DNA from: Chitinophagales bacterium
GTDB lineage: Bacteria > Bacteroidota > Bacteroidia > Chitinophagales > UBA2359
Assembly: GCA_020631035.1 (NCBI GenBank)
Contig: JAHDIA010000117.1
Location: forward strand, 1-11,807
Reading direction: 5' to 3'
Length of the DNA stretch: 11,807 nucleotides
The notes under the pieces are model-generated. The model had not been told where the DNA came from and did not search any database. It saw only the letters and a list, made by a program, of their open reading frames with translations. Each line of letters opens with the position of its first letter. Within the stretch, counting starts at the first letter, position 1. Made by a program: the position numbers and the translations under genes. This document shows, piece by piece, positions 1-7,222 of this stretch.

Positions 1-3000
1 CCAGCTGATGGGTATCTTATTATTGCAGAATTGCTAGAAGGGGTAGATTACACTCCTATAGCTGGACAATTAATTAAGTATGGCGTTTCTTATACCGAAC
101 CTTATGACGGTTCTACTAACTGTCTATATGTTTCACAAAAAAGACACCTTGCTTGTGTTGAAGCGGTAGATCAAAATCCTGTTAGCATTCCAGACAACTA
201 TGATCTTTCCGAGATTGATTTTATTTACCAGATTTGTGCAGGAGATACTTTGGAATTGCCCAATATTTCCTATGAAACAAGTTGCCCTTGTCCACCCAAT
301 CCACAAGGACCTTGCGACAATTTCCCCTTCAATGTTTGGAATATATGGAATCCAGATCCAAGCTTAGAGAGTATCAATCAAACCGCAGCAAAAGTTTTTC
401 CAACAACGACTACCTTGTACGAATCCAATCCAAATTTCCCAATGTGTTCTGGTTCTGGTCCACAACCTCCAATCGGTGGAACATCGGCAACATACTTGGT
501 TATTGTAGACAATGGAATTGGCTGCGGTCCAACTGGCTTAGAAGAAAGTGTGACAGTTATCAATGTACCTTCTTGTGTTGGAGATACAGTGACCATTCCT
601 CGTCCCAATGCTTTGAACTGTCCTGTTGATCCATATAATTCACAATTTACAAATTTATTTGATTTAATAGACGACAGTCACCCTACTACTTTGACAGGTG
701 CATTATTCGGCAATACTACCGCTTCTTATAGTACCGTCTACAATAGCGGACCATCGGGTAGTTGCATTTCCTTAACCTATATCTATAATTTTGGAGTGGA
801 TTGTATAGAGGAACCAAATCCCAACTGTATCATTACAATGGAGGAATTTTTGGCACTCCCCAACATTGCCAACAACACCGCTCCTGTTGACTATTGTGGC
901 ATCGCTTCTATAGAACAATTTACTTATAATGGCAGTAGCTATTTCTTAACCAATGACAATTTTGACACTTCTATGTGCCCTGTCAATGAAGGCTATAGAG
1001 TCTACGACTGTAATGGCGAATTTGTTTGTGCAGGTGGGCTTGCACCACAAGACCTTTGGTGTTCTATAGAGTTGCAAACAGCCGCTCAAACAGTTGTAGC
1101 TACTTGGGAATATACCCCTGAAACAGATTGTAATTGCCCAGACAACTACGCACCTGTTTATGACCTAAATAGTCAAGAATATTTTAATGACTGTGTAGCA
1201 GAATGCCAGGGAGTGAACACTTATTACCATGCAATCATCAATGCTTGCAAGGGCGATACCATTGAATTGCCAATTGTTTATTCACCACAAGATTTTGTGG
1301 AACCCAATCAATGCTTGATCGACAATCCAGAAGTAATTTGGTCTAGTAACAATCTAGATGTATCTAATATATTTTGTAACAACCTTGACAATCCAGCTTC
1401 TGAGGGTATGTGTGACACTTGGTTAACCATTGCTGATGAAACAGGTGACTACCTAGGTCTTACTGCTCATGCTTATGAAATATGTGGTCCAGGCACTCAG
1501 CCCGCATTGGCTGTTTTTGGATCGAATTATATCTACATCAATGTTGAAGACTGTGAAGACCCGCCAAGCAACGAAGACCCAATCTTTGCAGAATATACCT
1601 GGTTGGGTTCAGTCTTGAATCCCGACAACTGCAATGACGAAATTGTAAGTGTTTATAACGAAGGAACGTACAGCTTTGTTCACATTGATACTCCAGATGG
1701 CGGTACTCTATACTTTGAGGATGGGACTGTTTACTGTAACGACTCCCCAGGATTTTCTTGTGTAGATGCCTACAATTTGGGTAGTGCTGACTCGGAATGG
1801 GCTTGTGAAAATGGAGGCAATGGTTCTAATTGTGGCATTGAGGATATATTGCCAAGTCTCAATCTATCTGGTCCCTCACCTAATCAATGTTTTTACACAG
1901 GTCTAATAACACAATTTAACTACAATGGAGATACTTATTTCCGTCTTCATACATACCCCAATGAAAATACAGATTTCCCTTGTGGTGTTCAAGAATCTTT
2001 TGGGGTAATTATTGATTGCAGTGGAACACATATTTGTGCCATTGGTTTAGTTAGTCCTCCTGTTTGTGATTCAGAGCTATTCACTGCCTCACAAAACGGA
2101 ACAGTGGTATGGGAATATCAAGAACCCAATAACAACAACGACCAAATCTTTACCGATTATTCTTGGTTGAGTTCTGTGGTCAATCCAAACAATTGTGAAG
2201 AAGGAACAACAGTGACCGTTTACAATGCTGGTTCCTACAACTTTTTGTTTGTAGATACAGGCAATGGAACAGGACAATTGTACTACCAAGATGGTACTTT
2301 GTATTGTACCAATTCAGCAGGATTTTCTTGTGTTGCAGCTTATAGCTTAACCGAAGTAGAAAGTACTTGGACTTGCGAACAAGGTGGCGGTGGCTATACG
2401 TGTAGTGCCGAAGATTTCTTGAGCCTTCCAAATGTTCAAACTTGGCTCGCTGGTCCCACCAATACTTGTGGTGTAGAAGAGGTTTACCAATTTGAGTACA
2501 ATGGAGATACTTATTTTAAATTGTTTAATTCTGGAGATGGCATTGGTTGTCCAACAGATGTAGGCGGTTGGAGTATTCAAAATTGTAGTGGAGAGAATGG
2601 CTGTTCTTTTGGTCCCAATACACCACCTGAGGCATTTTGTGACCAAGCACTTTGGGAGGCAGGACAAAATGCAACGCTTGTCTGGTCATATACTCCACAA
2701 AATAACAATACTCAAATCTTCAGTGATTATTTTTGGTTGCCAGCTCTAGTAAATCCAAACAACTGTGATGGTGAAAGCATTACGGTATACAATGCAGGTT
2801 CTTATAAATTTATCTACATTCAATATAGTGATGGCAATGGAGATTTGTACTACGAAGATGGAACATTCTATTGTAGTGATGCGCCTGGTTTCTCTTGTGT
2901 CAGTTCATATGGCTTAACAGATATTGATGCTTATTGGACTTGTGGCTCTATACCCAACAATCAACCCAATTTTGATGATTATCCTTGGTTGTACAATATT

Positions 3001-3555
3001 GTTGACCTAGACAATTGCCCACAAAACACCTCAGTAACTGAATTTACCAATGGCAATTACACCTACATTTACATTGCCAATTCAGAAGGCTTGGGTACTA
3101 TGTATGCCTCAGATGGCACATTGTATTGTACCGATTCTCCTGGATTTTCTTGCATCATTGCTTATGGTCTAAATTCAATGGAGTCGAATACGCTTTGGGC
3201 TTGTACATTGGGCAGACCAGAAGGCGACATTCTTGAGGATACCACACCCGAAGAAGAAATAGCTTATAGATTCAATTTAGAAGAATTAAGTGAAGAAGTT
3301 GTGTTAGATTTCAGCGTGTATCCCAACCCAAGCAATGGATTCTTTAATGTTCAAATCAAGAGCGAAATTGCACAGGAACAAACAATCAACATTCTCGATA
3401 TACAAGGGCGTTTGTTGGAAACAATCAACTTAAACCCTAACACTTACAACACCAACATTCAAGTAGATTTGAGCAATTACGAAAATGGAATGTATCTAGT
3501 AGAATTGCGTTCGAGCTTCCAAAGTAAAATCGAACGTGTGATGATTCAGCGATAG
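1..3555 (+). CDS. Secreted modular Cys-rich protein with T9SS C-terminal sorting domain (5' partial)
   Basis: The frame is open from base 1 with no convincing start, so the N-terminus and any signal peptide lie upstream; 1184 residues are visible. In order it shows three segments carrying a C-x-GDT motif (nt 235-261, 574-600, 1246-1272), three copies of a six-cysteine module A (826-1113, 1831-2118, 2401-2691) and four copies of a four-cysteine module B (1582-1806, 2146-2376, 2716-2943, 2968-3204). An acidic linker follows, then a roughly 80-residue end domain from nt 3304 with FSVYPNPSNGFF, ILDIQGRLLE and a final GMYLVEL strand. That end matches the type A sorting domain that sends Bacteroidota proteins through the type IX system to the cell surface or outside. 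Even cysteine counts per module suggest disulfides formed after export. No catalytic motif is visible; adhesion or surface binding is only a guess. Module A's Y-x-G, Cys, D-C-x-G, Cys, W order recalls DUF6970-like proteins, from memory and unchecked. Confidence 0.9.
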   Translation, partial: PADGYLIIAELLEGVDYTPIAGQLIKYGVSYTEPYDGSTNCLYVSQKRHLACVEAVDQNPVSIPDNYDLSEIDFIYQICAGDTLELPNISYETSCPCPPNPQGPCDNFPFNVWNIWNPDPSLESINQTAAKVFPTTTTLYESNPNFPMCSGSGPQPPIGGTSATYLVIVDNGIGCGPTGLEESVTVINVPSCVGDTVTIPRPNALNCPVDPYNSQFTNLFDLIDDSHPTTLTGALFGNTTASYSTVYNSGPSGSCISLTYIYNFGVDCIEEPNPNCIITMEEFLALPNIANNTAPVDYCGIASIEQFTYNGSSYFLTNDNFDTSMCPVNEGYRVYDCNGEFVCAGGLAPQDLWCSIELQTAAQTVVATWEYTPETDCNCPDNYAPVYDLNSQEYFNDCVAECQGVNTYYHAIINACKGDTIELPIVYSPQDFVEPNQCLIDNPEVIWSSNNLDVSNIFCNNLDNPASEGMCDTWLTIADETGDYLGLTAHAYEICGPGTQPALAVFGSNYIYINVEDCEDPPSNEDPIFAEYTWLGSVLNPDNCNDEIVSVYNEGTYSFVHIDTPDGGTLYFEDGTVYCNDSPGFSCVDAYNLGSADSEWACENGGNGSNCGIEDILPSLNLSGPSPNQCFYTGLITQFNYNGDTYFRLHTYPNENTDFPCGVQESFGVIIDCSGTHICAIGLVSPPVCDSELFTASQNGTVVWEYQEPNNNNDQIFTDYSWLSSVVNPNNCEEGTTVTVYNAGSYNFLFVDTGNGTGQLYYQDGTLYCTNSAGFSCVAAYSLTEVESTWTCEQGGGGYTCSAEDFLSLPNVQTWLAGPTNTCGVEEVYQFEYNGDTYFKLFNSGDGIGCPTDVGGWSIQNCSGENGCSFGPNTPPEAFCDQALWEAGQNATLVWSYTPQNNNTQIFSDYFWLPALVNPNNCDGESITVYNAGSYKFIYIQYSDGNGDLYYEDGTFYCSDAPGFSCVSSYGLTDIDAYWTCGSIPNNQPNFDDYPWLYNIVDLDNCPQNTSVTEFTNGNYTYIYIANSEGLGTMYASDGTLYCTDSPGFSCIIAYGLNSMESNTLWACTLGRPEGDILEDTTPEEEIAYRFNLEELSEEVVLDFSVYPNPSNGFFNVQIKSEIAQEQTINILDIQGRLLETINLNPNTYNTNIQVDLSNYENGMYLVELRSSFQSKIERVMIQR
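826..2691 (+). repeat. Six-cysteine module A, three copies inside the secreted protein
   Basis: Copies span 826-1113, 1831-2118 and 2401-2691, each about 96 residues. Each has six cysteines in corresponding order. The shared pattern is a Cys near the start, a second Cys, a Q-F-x-Y-N-G-x-x-Y-F strand, a third Cys, then Asp/Asn-Cys with Ser/Asn-Gly, two further Cys, and a final W-[ES]-Y. They diverge clearly at the nucleotide level, so this is an old domain duplication and not a recent tandem repeat. A non-homologous stretch with a C-K-GDT segment separates copy 1 from the first B module; copies 2 and 3 alternate with B modules. Confidence 0.8.
1582..3204 (+). repeat. Four-cysteine module B, four copies inside the secreted protein
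   Basis: Copies span 1582-1806, 2146-2376, 2716-2943 and 2968-3204, about 75-79 residues each. The shared pattern is F-x-[DE]-Y-x-W-L, then N/D-x-x-N/D-C, a V-x-x-[YF]-x-x-G-x-Y strand, [LM]-Y-x-x-DGT-x-Y-C, GFSC, and W-x-C at the end. All four cysteines are kept in every copy, which fits two disulfides per module. The last two copies are adjacent with no A module between them, breaking the B-A-B-A-B alternation before the sorting domain. I do not recognise a named family for this module. Confidence 0.82.
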
Positions 3556-3604
3556 AATTCTGAATTGAAAACTTAAAATTTAAGATTCATTTGTAAATAT
3601 TCTC

Positions 3605-3636
3605 AAGGTCTCTGGAACTTTCCAGGGGCCTTTTTT
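3605..3636 (+). terminator. Intrinsic terminator of the secreted-protein gene
   Basis: A 12-bp stem (3605-3616 with 3621-3632, including two G-T pairs) has a 4-base loop and runs into TTTTTT at 3631-3636. It lies 50 bases after the stop codon and closes this gene off from the E1 element and argS. Confidence 0.88.
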
Positions 3637-3640
3637 ATTT

Positions 3641-3781
3641 ATACAATCAATGGACACACAAAAAACCATACAACACCCAACATTCTCCACCTACCGATTC
3701 CGTCGATTCAGGCGGTTCTTCTAGCATTTATATTCATCCTATTTATGAGGCAACGTCATTGGTTCTAGGCTACATCTTGGT
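3641..3781. other. Spacer between terminator and E1, no supported gene
   Basis: There is one 24-codon ATG frame at 3650 and an ATG-less frame that stays open through 3732-3860. Neither has a start, length or neighbour that would make it believable as a gene. Weak nucleotide similarity to 9847-9876 from about 3751 onward suggests that the repeat described next begins inside this stretch. Confidence 0.4.
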
Positions 3782-4021
3782 CTGGTTATCGGGCGCATGT
3801 TTTGGGCTGCGTCTTCAATTGCATCCACCCGCTTCGTCCTACCCAAATACAAATAAGGCGTGAAGCGGATGGATAAAAGAACCGACGAAGAACGTAGTCC
3901 CGATAATCAAATCGGGATTGTGCCTGCCCACAGAACCGATGCCTACGCCTGATTGCAGCGATTGCCATGCAAAAGCGAAAAGCAGGGACACCCGATGAAA
4001 ACGAAGCCCCAAATGTTCCGT
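3782..4021 (+). repeat. Structured intergenic element E1 upstream of argS
   Basis: This 240-base gene-free element is built of hairpins. Imperfect outer arms lie at 3795-3817 and 3996-4020. Inside are a 13-base pair of arms with one mismatch (3823-3835 with 3862-3874), a perfect 7-bp hairpin (3898-3904 with 3911-3917, loop AATCAA), and a mismatched hairpin (3948-3965 with 3969-3986, loop CAT). Its right part is shared with E2: an identical 11-mer (3943-3953 and 10263-10273) and 33 of 41 identical bases across 3981-4021 against 10383-10423. Its left part resembles 9877-9928. Two minus-strand frames cross it but look accidental. It may be a dispersed REP/MITE-like repeat or a structured leader; which is unknown. 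Confidence 0.75.
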
Positions 4022-4044
4022 ACAAATAATCAATCAAATATTTT

Positions 4045-4052
4045 TACCTTTG
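4045..4052 (+). promoter_or_regulatory. Probable argS promoter -7 element
   Basis: TACCTTTG is an exact match to the Bacteroidota -7 consensus TAnnTTTG and lies 22 bases before the argS ATG. No clear TTG -33 box is visible at the usual 19-21 base distance; that position falls next to the right end of E1, so the repeat may border or supply the upstream part of the promoter. Confidence 0.6.
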
Positions 4053-4074
4053 CAGCAGAAAAATCACATTTAAA

Positions 4075-5952
4075 ATGAACATCATACAAATATTAAAACA
4101 ACACACACAAGACGCCATTAAAAACCTATACGATGCCGATTTTGAAAGCAACAAAATCATCATCAACGAAACCATCAAAGATTATGAAGGAGATATGACT
4201 GTTGTGGTCTTTCCCATTGTCAAAATTGCTCGCCAAAAACCAGAACAAGTAGGCGACAGCATAGGACAATATTTACAAGAAAAATTGGATTTCATTACAG
4301 GTTTTAATACCGTCAAAGGATTTTTAAATTTATCTTTTAGCGATGCTTTTTGGCTTGACAAACTGAACGGAATTGCTGCCAATCCCAATTATGGAATGCA
4401 GCCCAGCAATGACCAAACAGTTGTATTGGAATATTGTGGTCCCAATACCAACAAGCCCCTCCACCTTGGACACATCCGTAATATGGTTTTGGGTTATTCG
4501 GTTGCCGAAATATTAAAAGCCAATGGTTACCAAGTTCACAAAGTCAACATCCTCAACGATCGGGGAATTGCCATTTGTAAATCAATGTTGGCTTGGCAAA
4601 AATTTGGCAATGGCGAAACACCCAAAAGTACACAGAAAAAAGGCGACCACTTTGTAGGAAACTACTATGTTAAGTTTAACAAAGAACTTAACAATGAATA
4701 CAAAGCTTGGCAAAACACTGAAGCCGCAAATGTAGCCTTACAAGAATGGCTCCCAGGCAAAGCTGCCCAAAAATTAGCTGAGTCTGGAAAAGATGATGCA
4801 AGCATAAAAAGTACCTTTTTCAAACAATACAAAAATGAGTATACCAACAAATACTCTGCTCTAGGACAAGAAGCAAGAGAAATGTTGGTAAAATGGGAAG
4901 CAGGCGATGTAGAAGTTCGGGGCTTATGGGAACAAATGAACAATTGGGTCTACGAAGGTTTTGAACAAACCTGGCAACGTTTGGGCATTGACTTCGAGGA
5001 ACATTACAAAGAGTCGGAACACTACGAAGCGGGCAAAAAAACCGTTTTGGAAGAATTGGACAAAGGTACTATGTACCAAAAAGACGATGGTTCTGTATGG
5101 ATTGATTTAGAAGCCGAAAAGCTGGACCATAAGATTATGTTGCGGAAGGATGGAACATCGGTCTATGTTACCCAAGACATTGGGATAGCCGAGGCACGTT
5201 ACAACAAATACAAAATGGACAAATCCATTTATACTGTTGGGGACGAACAAAACTACCACTTCCAAGTACTCAAAGCGACATTGGACAAAATAGGTAGAGA
5301 CTATGCCGAAGGCATTCACCACCTCTCCTACGGAATGGTTGACCTTCCAACAGGCAAAATGAAGTCACGGGAGGGAACCGTTGTAGATGCCGACGACCTC
5401 ATAGACGAGGTTGTTGCCAAAGCCAAACAAAGCACCGAAGCATCGGGTAAAATAGAAGACTTTACCAGCGAACAAGCCACAGAACTGTTTGAAAAAATTG
5501 GTATTGGAGCCATTCGGTTTTTCATATTACAAGTCAACCCACAAAAACGGATGATTTTTGATCCTGCCAAATCGGTCGAATTGGAAGGAATGACCTCCAC
5601 CTTTGTTCAGTACAGCTATGCTCGGATACAGTCCTTATTGAGAAAATATGGCAAAGAGGTGCCAAATGAAATCAAGATCACCCAACTCGAACCATTGGAG
5701 CGAGAATTGATTTTGATGGTCAACAACTTTGAGAAGACAGTGCTTACAGCAGGCAAGGAGTACGACCCATCCGTCATTGCTCAATACACTTATCACCTTG
5801 CCAAAACCTTCAATAAGTTTTGGAATGAGTTGTCTATTCTCAAAGCCGACGAAGCAACCAAAGACTTTCGGGTATTGTTGTCCAATACCGTTGCACAGAC
5901 CATTCAAAAAGCTTTGGGCTTATTGGGCATCAAAACCACAGATAGAATGTAA
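4075..5952 (+). CDS. argS: Arginine--tRNA ligase (ArgRS)
   Basis: This cytoplasmic class I aminoacyl-tRNA synthetase charges tRNA-Arg with arginine using ATP. The protein is 625 residues, slightly longer than the roughly 550-600 usual for bacteria. An N-terminal additional domain (about residues 1-115) comes before the HIGH signature, seen here as H130-L-G-H133 in NTNKPLHLGHIRN. The second ATP-binding signature is K428-M-K-S431 followed by REGT, the form common in this phylum. The DALR anticodon-binding domain runs from about residue 507, with the FVQYSYARIQSLL helix. Both nucleotide-binding signatures are intact. The ATG at 4075 is preceded by A-rich sequence and no Shine-Dalgarno site, as expected in Bacteroidota. 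The gene has its own -7 element and terminator, so it is probably transcribed alone. Confidence 0.98.
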   Translation: MNIIQILKQHTQDAIKNLYDADFESNKIIINETIKDYEGDMTVVVFPIVKIARQKPEQVGDSIGQYLQEKLDFITGFNTVKGFLNLSFSDAFWLDKLNGIAANPNYGMQPSNDQTVVLEYCGPNTNKPLHLGHIRNMVLGYSVAEILKANGYQVHKVNILNDRGIAICKSMLAWQKFGNGETPKSTQKKGDHFVGNYYVKFNKELNNEYKAWQNTEAANVALQEWLPGKAAQKLAESGKDDASIKSTFFKQYKNEYTNKYSALGQEAREMLVKWEAGDVEVRGLWEQMNNWVYEGFEQTWQRLGIDFEEHYKESEHYEAGKKTVLEELDKGTMYQKDDGSVWIDLEAEKLDHKIMLRKDGTSVYVTQDIGIAEARYNKYKMDKSIYTVGDEQNYHFQVLKATLDKIGRDYAEGIHHLSYGMVDLPTGKMKSREGTVVDADDLIDEVVAKAKQSTEASGKIEDFTSEQATELFEKIGIGAIRFFILQVNPQKRMIFDPAKSVELEGMTSTFVQYSYARIQSLLRKYGKEVPNEIKITQLEPLERELILMVNNFEKTVLTAGKEYDPSVIAQYTYHLAKTFNKFWNELSILKADEATKDFRVLLSNTVAQTIQKALGLLGIKTTDRM

Positions 5953-5986
5953 GTTTCCAAATTAGACAAAAAATTGAAATGGCCTC

Positions 5987-6022
5987 AATGCCTCCACATT
6001 GTCAATGTGGGGGCATTTTTTT
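5987..6022 (+). terminator. Intrinsic terminator after argS
   Basis: A 14-bp stem with one G-T pair (5987-6000 with 6004-6017) closes on a 3-base loop GTC and runs into seven T (6016-6022). It begins 34 bases after the argS stop. Confidence 0.93.
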
Positions 6023-6068
6023 ATACTTTCAATAAATTGGGGAACTTTTAGCCTGGGTAGCAGTATTG

Positions 6069-6092
6069 TAATAATACGAATACGTGTTATTA
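6069..6092. promoter_or_regulatory. Inverted repeat upstream of the 74-residue gene
   Basis: Arms of 10 bases (6069-6078 and 6083-6092) with one mismatch flank a 4-base centre, AATA. It lies 22 bases before the ATG at 6114 and just after the argS terminator, so it could be an operator overlapping the promoter of the next unit. No TAnnTTTG element is evident. The composition is AT-rich, so chance is possible. Confidence 0.3.
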
Positions 6093-6113
6093 TTTAGACA
6101 AAAAGATCAAAAA

Positions 6114-6338
6114 ATGAAGATTCAATTAATTTCTTGCGATGCAGCAAGACCAGACAAAAGAGCCATTGCCAAATTACTAGAAGACATTGCCACTGGAATG
6201 GACAGTTCCTTAGCCCAAGAGTTAACCAACATTTTGGTAGAAGGAACCAGTGTAGACATAGAAGTATCAGACAAAAAATCTAGTTCTGCCACACGCAGTC
6301 TACGCAAACTCTCTATTGATTATGAATTAATAGACTAA
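6114..6338 (+). CDS. Small 74-residue protein, possible bL12 C-terminal-like fold
   Basis: I chose the ATG at 6114 over an in-frame GTG at 6084, because the GTG lies inside an inverted repeat and the ATG follows an A-rich leader. The product is soluble with no signal peptide or membrane segment. By eye the secondary structure runs strand (MKIQLISCD), two helices (DKRAIAKLLEDIA and SLAQELTNILVEG), strand (SVDIEV), helix (SATRSLRKLS), strand (IDYELID). This beta-alpha-alpha-beta-alpha-beta order, with a helix pair before TSVDIEV, recalls the C-terminal domain of ribosomal protein bL12 and small stand-alone proteins like it. That link is inference from pattern only. It follows the argS terminator and precedes two small membrane genes; a 114-base gap leaves co-transcription uncertain. 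Function unknown. Confidence 0.75.
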   Translation: MKIQLISCDAARPDKRAIAKLLEDIATGMDSSLAQELTNILVEGTSVDIEVSDKKSSSATRSLRKLSIDYELID

Positions 6339-6452
6339 ACCACATAGAAGCCAATATTACTGTGGCAAATATTCCAATTTTGCAAGTTTTTTTGTATCTT
6401 ACTGATGTAAAAACAAGCTTCTTCTAGCATTTCATAGAATAAAACTTAATAT

Positions 6453-6749
6453 ATGTCACCAACCCTATTTTTCTTCTTGGGAACCTTAGTAGCCATTGTA
6501 GCCATATTGAGTGATCAGTATACCAAATTAGAAAAAGCAAAACTCAAATCAGGCGGTATAGGGGAAGATGAAAAGCGGCTATTGATGGCTATGAAGCAAG
6601 AAAATGACCAATTGAGAGAACGAGTCCAAAATTTGGAATACATTGTCACCAATTTAGATGAACATCTTTTGCCTCCTGCTCAGCCTGAATCGGATGACAA
6701 AGCCATTCAAGACCAAGTAAAAAACATTGCCAAGCGATTGAAGAACTAA
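6453..6749 (+). CDS. Small membrane-anchored coiled-coil protein, PspB-like, paralog 1
   Basis: This 98-residue protein has one N-terminal membrane segment (residues 3-20, PTLFFFLGTLVAIVAILS). A basic KLEKAKLK stretch follows, then a charged helix of about residues 38-70 with heptad-like spacing that ends in NLEYIVTNLDEHLLPP, and a short charged tail. Size, single membrane helix and a terminal coiled coil with a Leu-Glu motif resemble phage-shock protein B, but no psp neighbours are visible, so this is only an analogy. It is a clear paralog of the next gene: both contain LEYIVTN, a DE pair and LLPP at the same place, and share 15 identical bases (6639-6653 with 7000-7014). The 43-base gap to that gene suggests an operon. 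Confidence 0.85.
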   Translation: MSPTLFFFLGTLVAIVAILSDQYTKLEKAKLKSGGIGEDEKRLLMAMKQENDQLRERVQNLEYIVTNLDEHLLPPAQPESDDKAIQDQVKNIAKRLKN

Positions 6750-6792
6750 GTAAAACTACTATTTATTAACCAACACAATCCCTATTTGACCT

Positions 6793-7113
6793 ATGACTGG
6801 ATTTGAAGCACTTGTCGCAATAATAGCCATTATCTCTGGCTGTATGGTACCCATTAGCATAGTAGGAGGTGCCTATTACTACAAACTACAAAAAGACAAG
6901 CTTAGATTAGGAGGACGCATTCCACCTGAAGACAAGAAATTCCTAACAGAAGTCAAAACTGAAGTCAAGCGACTCAATGCTCGTATGGAAAACCTAGAGT
7001 ACATTGTCACCAATATAGATGAGAACTTGCTTCCTCCAGGCACTTCCGATGCTACAGAATCTACAAGAAAACAGCTAGAACAGATGACCAAACGCCTAGA
7101 TGAACAGTCATAA
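6793..7113 (+). CDS. Small membrane-anchored coiled-coil protein, PspB-like, paralog 2
   Basis: This 106-residue protein has a membrane segment at about residues 5-28 (ALVAIIAIISGCMVPISIVGG), followed by YYYKLQKDKLRLGGRIPPEDK, a predicted coiled coil at about residues 46-78, and the shared end motif NLEYIVTNIDENLLPP. The tail after this motif is hydrophilic. Compared with paralog 1 the membrane segment is almost wholly different, while the segment from the GG through LLPP is conserved, so selection seems to act on the cytoplasmic helix. It sits 109 bases before the PBP gene, which may point to envelope stress or wall synthesis, but that is guilt by association. Function unknown. Confidence 0.85.
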   Translation: MTGFEALVAIIAIISGCMVPISIVGGAYYYKLQKDKLRLGGRIPPEDKKFLTEVKTEVKRLNARMENLEYIVTNIDENLLPPGTSDATESTRKQLEQMTKRLDEQS

Positions 7114-7144
7114 CAGAAATTAACTTTATTGAGTGAAATAGTAA

Positions 7145-7186
7145 ACGATTTTATTCCGTTAGAATCGTATATATGTTGATACATAT
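7145..7186. promoter_or_regulatory. Hairpin and palindrome in the leader of the PBP gene
   Basis: A 9-bp stem with one G-T pair (7145-7153 with 7160-7168, loop TTCCGT) is followed directly by a perfect 6-bp inverted repeat (7171-7176 with 7181-7186, centre TGAT). There is no T-run after the stem, so it is not a standard terminator. Position 37 bases upstream of the PBP start allows an operator or leader role; chance cannot be excluded in this AT-rich gap. Confidence 0.3.
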
Positions 7187-7222
7187 TCACAACTATTTTA
7201 CTGGAAAGCAAACAAGCTGTTC

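Noticed and set aside
3650..3724. 24-codon ATG frame after the first terminator
   Set aside because: Very short, no family features, no promoter, and followed by a repeat.
3895..3990. Possible integron attC-type recombination site within E1
   Set aside because: Folded imperfect hairpins suggested it, but the conserved GTTRRRY/RYYYAAC ends are absent.
3786..4037. Minus-strand open frames of 83 and 64 codons across E1
   Set aside because: They lie inside hairpin arms shared with E2, where the equivalent frames are not kept. No protein family features; best explained by the repeat structure.
6084..6113. GTG start 10 codons upstream of the 74-residue gene
   Set aside because: It lies in an inverted repeat, and the ATG at 6114 has a typical A-rich leader.
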